A DNA stretch of 64,000 nucleotides from Paenibacillus andongensis (GTDB lineage: Bacteria; Bacillota; Bacilli; Paenibacillales; NBRC-103111), in contig NZ_CP104467.1 of NCBI RefSeq assembly GCF_025369935.1, positions 2,425,001 to 2,489,000 on the forward strand. The letters run 5' to 3'. This document shows positions 60,745 through 64,000 of this stretch, in pieces (position 1 is the stretch's first letter; every line of letters starts with the position of its first letter). The notes under the pieces were generated by a model. That model was not told the DNA's origin. It was given only the letters and a program-made list of their open reading frames with translations, and searched no databases. The position numbers and the translations under genes are program-made.

Positions 60745-63255
60745 GTGAGAAAAACGATGCTTAAGAAAAAATGGCTCTTTATATTCGGAATGTTAAGTTT
60801 AATCGTTAGCTCAAGTGCATACGCGGCATTTTCTTTTAACCTTAAAGAAACGGATAGTGAGGAAGCTGTTTCACCTTCAATGGCATACGCCTCCATAGTA
60901 AATCAACCACGAAATTCCCCTTCTCTCATCAAAAATGGAGCTAACACAACCACAGGCTGGCAGTTGACTCCAGCAGGTAACCAAATTCCGCTTGGGAGTT
61001 TTCCGATGGGCGGCGTGCTAAGCCCGGATGGACGTTTTTTGATTGTATCGAATGATGGTGTTGCCACGCAATCTCTGCAGGTAATCGACGTCTTAGATCA
61101 GAAGGTCTTGCAAACACTGTCCTACAATGCTCCCGAAGCTCTCTATTTGGGCCTCTCTTTCAGCCCTGACGGATCCAAGCTTTATGCTTCCGGCGGAGGA
61201 AATAATAAAATTCGGGTATTTCAATTTACCGGCGGGACTTTAACGGAACAGAATTCAATTCCCCTTAAAGATTCCAAGGGGACCAACTTTTATCCGGCAG
61301 GAATCATTGTTTCGCCGGATGGGAAATGGCTGTATACCGCTAATAATGTAAATAATTCCGTATCTCGAATCAATTTATTGACACAAAAGATCGAATCTAC
61401 CGTTTCCGTTGGAAATAGGCCCTATTCACCTTTGCTAAGTCGAGACGGGAAAACGATTTACGTCAGTAACTGGGGAGAGAGCAGCGTAGGTGTGCTGGAT
61501 GCTGATACCATGAAGCTCAAGGAACTCATCCCCGTGGGGCTTCACCCGAATGCTATTGCTGAGAATCCGCTCTCAGGCCTTCTTTATGTATCCAATTCCG
61601 ATAGCGATGATATTTCAATTATTGATCCTTCCCTTCTACAAGTTATCGAAACCATTTCCGTATTGCCGTATCCCAATGCACCAACAGGTAGTCAACCTGA
61701 TGCGCTTTCCGTTAGTTCCGATGGAACCAAGCTGTATATTGCGAATGCCGGGAACAATGATGTAGCCGTCGTGAATTTGGATTCTGCCGGAAAAGCCTCC
61801 GGTGCACACATTTCGGGATTAATCCCTACAGCCTGGTATCCGACCGGGGTTTTTCTTAGTAAGGATGAGTCTAAAATATTCGTCCTTAATGCCAAAGGAC
61901 TGGGATCAGGGCCGAATGCTAAGCCGGTTCAATGGGTAGGAAGCATGTCGACGGGGACCTTGTCTACTATCGAAATTCCAGCGGAAGACCAGCTTCAGGC
62001 GTATACAAAGCAAGTCGAATTCAACAATCGTCGAGGTGGCGGCGAATCAGCCTCTCCGGCAGCGGAGGAGAAAGAGTTCCCCATACCGAGTCATATTTCG
62101 CAATCGTCACCGATTAAGCATATTATTTACGTCATTAAGGAAAATCGGACCTACGACGACATTCTTGGCGATTTAGGCAGAGGTAATGGTGACCCGAGTC
62201 TTGTGGAGTTTGGAAGAAATTTTACCCCGAACCATCATAAACTGGCGGAACAATTTGTTACGTTGGATCATTTTTATGCCGTTTCGGATGTTAGTGCAGA
62301 CGGACAGAACTGGTCAACAGCCGGGAAAGCCAATGATTATGTGCAGAAAAATTGGCACGCCAATTATTCGGGCCGGAACCGGGATTACGACTTTGAAGGG
62401 GGCGGCGGGGGAGATGAGCCGAGCGGGGCGCCATTCACCCGATCGAAAGAGGGATTTCTATGGGATTTGGCTCTGAAATCGGGGATTACTTTTCGAAATT
62501 ACGGTCAATTCATGCAGAACTATGATCCCAAGACAAAACAATATTATCCTAATGACAAGAAAACGACTGATTTCGGCGGAAATTACGACCCTTACTACGG
62601 CGGATGGGATTTAAGCCTATCAGATATGACTCGTTACCAAGAATGGGAGAAAGAGTTTAAAAAATATGAGAAGAACGGCAATTTACCGCAGCTGGAAACC
62701 GTCTATTTGCCAGACGATCATACGGCAGGCACGTTTCCGGGATTTCGAACCCCGCAAGCGATGATGGCCTCCAATGATTTGGCACTCGGTAAATTGGTCG
62801 ATACGGTCAGTCATTCGATGTACTGGAAAGATACGGCGATTTTTGTTATCGAGGATGATGCACAGAGCGGCGTTGATCATGTAGAGGCCCATCGGGTTGT
62901 GGCTCTGGCTGTAAGTCCGTATACACAGACCGGTCGAGTCGATAGTACGCCATATAATACGACCTCTATGCTAAGAACGATGGAACTGATTCTCGGTCTA
63001 AAGCCGATGACCCAGTTTGATGCTTCTTCCATCCCGATGTTAGGGGCATTTACGGCGAATCCGGTTTTTACGCCTTACCTTGCGGAAATACCGAGATATC
63101 CAATTGACCGGCTCAACAGTGAAGATGCTCCGAATGCGGAAATTTCCAAAAGCCTTGATTTCTCCAGTCCGGACTCGGCTGATCGTGACAAGCTGAATGA
63201 TGCCATCTGGCAGACAACAAACGGAGCCAAACCTGACCCGAAAAAACATAATTAG
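60745..63255 (+). CDS. Secreted YncE-like beta-propeller fused to phosphoesterase domain
   Basis: An exported protein of 836 aa. Residues 1-28 form a classical signal peptide (KKKWLFIFGMLSLIVSSSAY, then AA). Residues about 65-410 are YVTN/YncE beta-propeller repeats (e.g. LSPDGRFLIVSNDG, VSPDGKWLYTANNVNNSVSR, LSRDGKTIYVSNWG, VSSDGTKLYIANAGNNDVAV). Residues about 455-800 are an alkaline-phosphatase-superfamily phosphoesterase (IKHIIYVIKENRTYDDILGD, then AIFVIEDDAQSGVDHVEAHR) akin to acid phosphatases and phospholipase C. GTG 60745 is 7 bp after GGAG. No cell-wall anchor is visible. Phosphate release from phosphoesters outside the cell is likely; the natural substrate is unknown. Confidence 0.9.
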   Translation: MRKTMLKKKWLFIFGMLSLIVSSSAYAAFSFNLKETDSEEAVSPSMAYASIVNQPRNSPSLIKNGANTTTGWQLTPAGNQIPLGSFPMGGVLSPDGRFLIVSNDGVATQSLQVIDVLDQKVLQTLSYNAPEALYLGLSFSPDGSKLYASGGGNNKIRVFQFTGGTLTEQNSIPLKDSKGTNFYPAGIIVSPDGKWLYTANNVNNSVSRINLLTQKIESTVSVGNRPYSPLLSRDGKTIYVSNWGESSVGVLDADTMKLKELIPVGLHPNAIAENPLSGLLYVSNSDSDDISIIDPSLLQVIETISVLPYPNAPTGSQPDALSVSSDGTKLYIANAGNNDVAVVNLDSAGKASGAHISGLIPTAWYPTGVFLSKDESKIFVLNAKGLGSGPNAKPVQWVGSMSTGTLSTIEIPAEDQLQAYTKQVEFNNRRGGGESASPAAEEKEFPIPSHISQSSPIKHIIYVIKENRTYDDILGDLGRGNGDPSLVEFGRNFTPNHHKLAEQFVTLDHFYAVSDVSADGQNWSTAGKANDYVQKNWHANYSGRNRDYDFEGGGGGDEPSGAPFTRSKEGFLWDLALKSGITFRNYGQFMQNYDPKTKQYYPNDKKTTDFGGNYDPYYGGWDLSLSDMTRYQEWEKEFKKYEKNGNLPQLETVYLPDDHTAGTFPGFRTPQAMMASNDLALGKLVDTVSHSMYWKDTAIFVIEDDAQSGVDHVEAHRVVALAVSPYTQTGRVDSTPYNTTSMLRTMELILGLKPMTQFDASSIPMLGAFTANPVFTPYLAEIPRYPIDRLNSEDAPNAEISKSLDFSSPDSADRDKLNDAIWQTTNGAKPDPKKHN

Positions 63256-63319
63256 CAACCTGCCGGCGGCTTGTGGTAGCGAGCCGCTGCTGTTTATCTT
63301 AGAGGAGCTGGACAACATA

Positions 63320-64000
63320 ATGGATTTTCAAAAGTTTCTGGATGTCAATATTAAAAAACCTTCATTGATTTCCGTGAGTTTGATTTTGTTGATCCTATGG
63401 GGGATTTATGGTGCTTTTCAAATGAAAACCGATTATTTGCCCTCTATCCAAAATTCAACCATTATGGTTACTGTAAAAACAAATTCATGGGATGCCAAGC
63501 AAGTCAAATCCTTTGTATCCGATCCGGTGGTTCAAACGCTAAGGGGTATGAAAGGGTTGGAAGCCTTGGAATCTAATTCCTTTAACGGCGGATTTTTTTG
63601 CAGCTTATATTTTCCTATTGACTATGATATGGAAAGGGCGAAATCCGATGTTCAGCAATATCTTGCGGGTTTTACCATGCCAATTGGTGCAGAGAAGCCT
63701 ATCATTACCTTGCTTAGCACGGATGCTTTTCCCATTGCCCGAATACAATTGGAAAGCCTGACGGACGAAACGAATGAATCTCAGCTAAGAATAGATGAGG
63801 CACAAAAAATCCATAACCGTCTTCAAAGCCTCCCGGGGATTAGTGAAGTACGGGTTATTGGTGAAGATTCGAACATCATTCATATAGAGTTGGATCAGCA
63901 GGCGATGACCGAGCGTGGATTCACAATGGAAGACATCCATCAGGCTCTGGGGCAAAATCACTATTCCACCGTTTCAGGTAAATTGGACTGGAACGGCAAT
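63320..64000 (+). CDS. RND-family efflux protein, N-terminal part (runs off the window)
   Basis: The first 227 codons of a gene that continues past the window end. The N-terminus has one membrane helix (ISVSLILLILWGIYGAF, residues 17-33) followed by a periplasmic-type porter subdomain, e.g. LQSLPGISEVRVIGEDSNII and DQQAMTERGFTMEDIHQALG, as in AcrB/SwrC-type exporters. The spacing of the first helix and PN/PC-like loops fits a full-length RND protein of about 1000 aa. GAGGAG lies 11-16 bp before the ATG. A hairpin (GCGGCT / AGCCGC, 63266-63287) in the 64-bp gap may separate it partly from the phosphoesterase gene. Confidence 0.8.
   Translation, partial: MDFQKFLDVNIKKPSLISVSLILLILWGIYGAFQMKTDYLPSIQNSTIMVTVKTNSWDAKQVKSFVSDPVVQTLRGMKGLEALESNSFNGGFFCSLYFPIDYDMERAKSDVQQYLAGFTMPIGAEKPIITLLSTDAFPIARIQLESLTDETNESQLRIDEAQKIHNRLQSLPGISEVRVIGEDSNIIHIELDQQAMTERGFTMEDIHQALGQNHYSTVSGKLDWNGN

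Noticed and set aside
1..64000. CRISPR arrays, insertion sequences, prophage genes, tRNA or rRNA genes
   Set aside because: No regularly spaced repeats of CRISPR size, no transposase or integrase motif and no cloverleaf or rRNA-like sequence was seen in a reading by eye.

Overview
The window looks like the chromosome of a Paenibacillus-type, spore-forming, saprophytic Firmicute. No marker gene proves this. The grounds are repeated LplA/LplB/LplC-type oligosaccharide ABC transporters, YesM/YesN-type two-component pairs, membrane-bound AraC regulators, strong GGAGG ribosome-binding sites, a decayed sporulation sigma-K gene and a CcpA-type cre site. No tRNA, rRNA, CRISPR array, transposase or phage gene was found. 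Nearly everything serves plant or microbial carbohydrate scavenging, in self-contained blocks.

Layout: (A) 2-8190: permease, permease, lipoprotein binding protein, a GH95/DUF5703-like hydrolase, a small cupin and a GH36-like hydrolase with a frameshifted N-terminus. (B) 8567-16929: a membrane-bound AraC regulator, then binding protein, two permeases, a zinc dehydrogenase and a GH88 unsaturated glucuronyl hydrolase. (C) 17313-18966: a decayed sigK fragment and a LacI regulator flanked by operator-like palindromes. (D) 19395-29986: a ribose/xylose-type system with one binding protein beside a YesN/YesM pair, then a second paralogous binding protein, ATPase, permease and an unusual chemoreceptor-like protein. 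(E) 30262-37439: an AraC regulator divergent from a transporter operon ending in cytosolic GH32 and GH91 enzymes, best read as uptake and breakdown of difructose anhydride or short fructans. Three 21-bp direct repeats lie between regulator and operon. (F) 37663-44467: a CitS/CitT-like pair divergent from a small zinc-ribbon protein, a CitMHS citrate carrier, an MFS protein and ATP-dependent PEP carboxykinase, with a full-consensus cre site. (G) 44705-55137: a leftover FIMAH domain, then YesN/YesM, permease, permease, binding protein, cupin, Gfo/Idh/MocA oxidoreductase and GH36-like enzyme. (H) 55337-60546: a glucarate pathway (glucarate dehydratase, DapA-family lyase, tartronate semialdehyde reductase, glycerate kinase) with its FadR-type regulator. 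(I) 60745-64000: a secreted beta-propeller/phosphoesterase and the start of an RND exporter.

Blocks A and G share a duplicated cupin/GH36 module. In A the intervening oxidoreductase has been deleted, leaving about 38 bp of its tail, and the GH36 gene has lost one base near its start. A 131-bp stretch of the two GH36 genes is identical, unlike its surroundings, which suggests recent gene conversion. Other points of interest are the difructose-anhydride interpretation of block E with its phased repeats, the binding-protein-plus-YesMN sensor in block D, a chemoreceptor lacking the usual CheA-contact residues, the matched promoter/operators of the glucarate regulon, and two sigK-derived fragments 20 kb apart.
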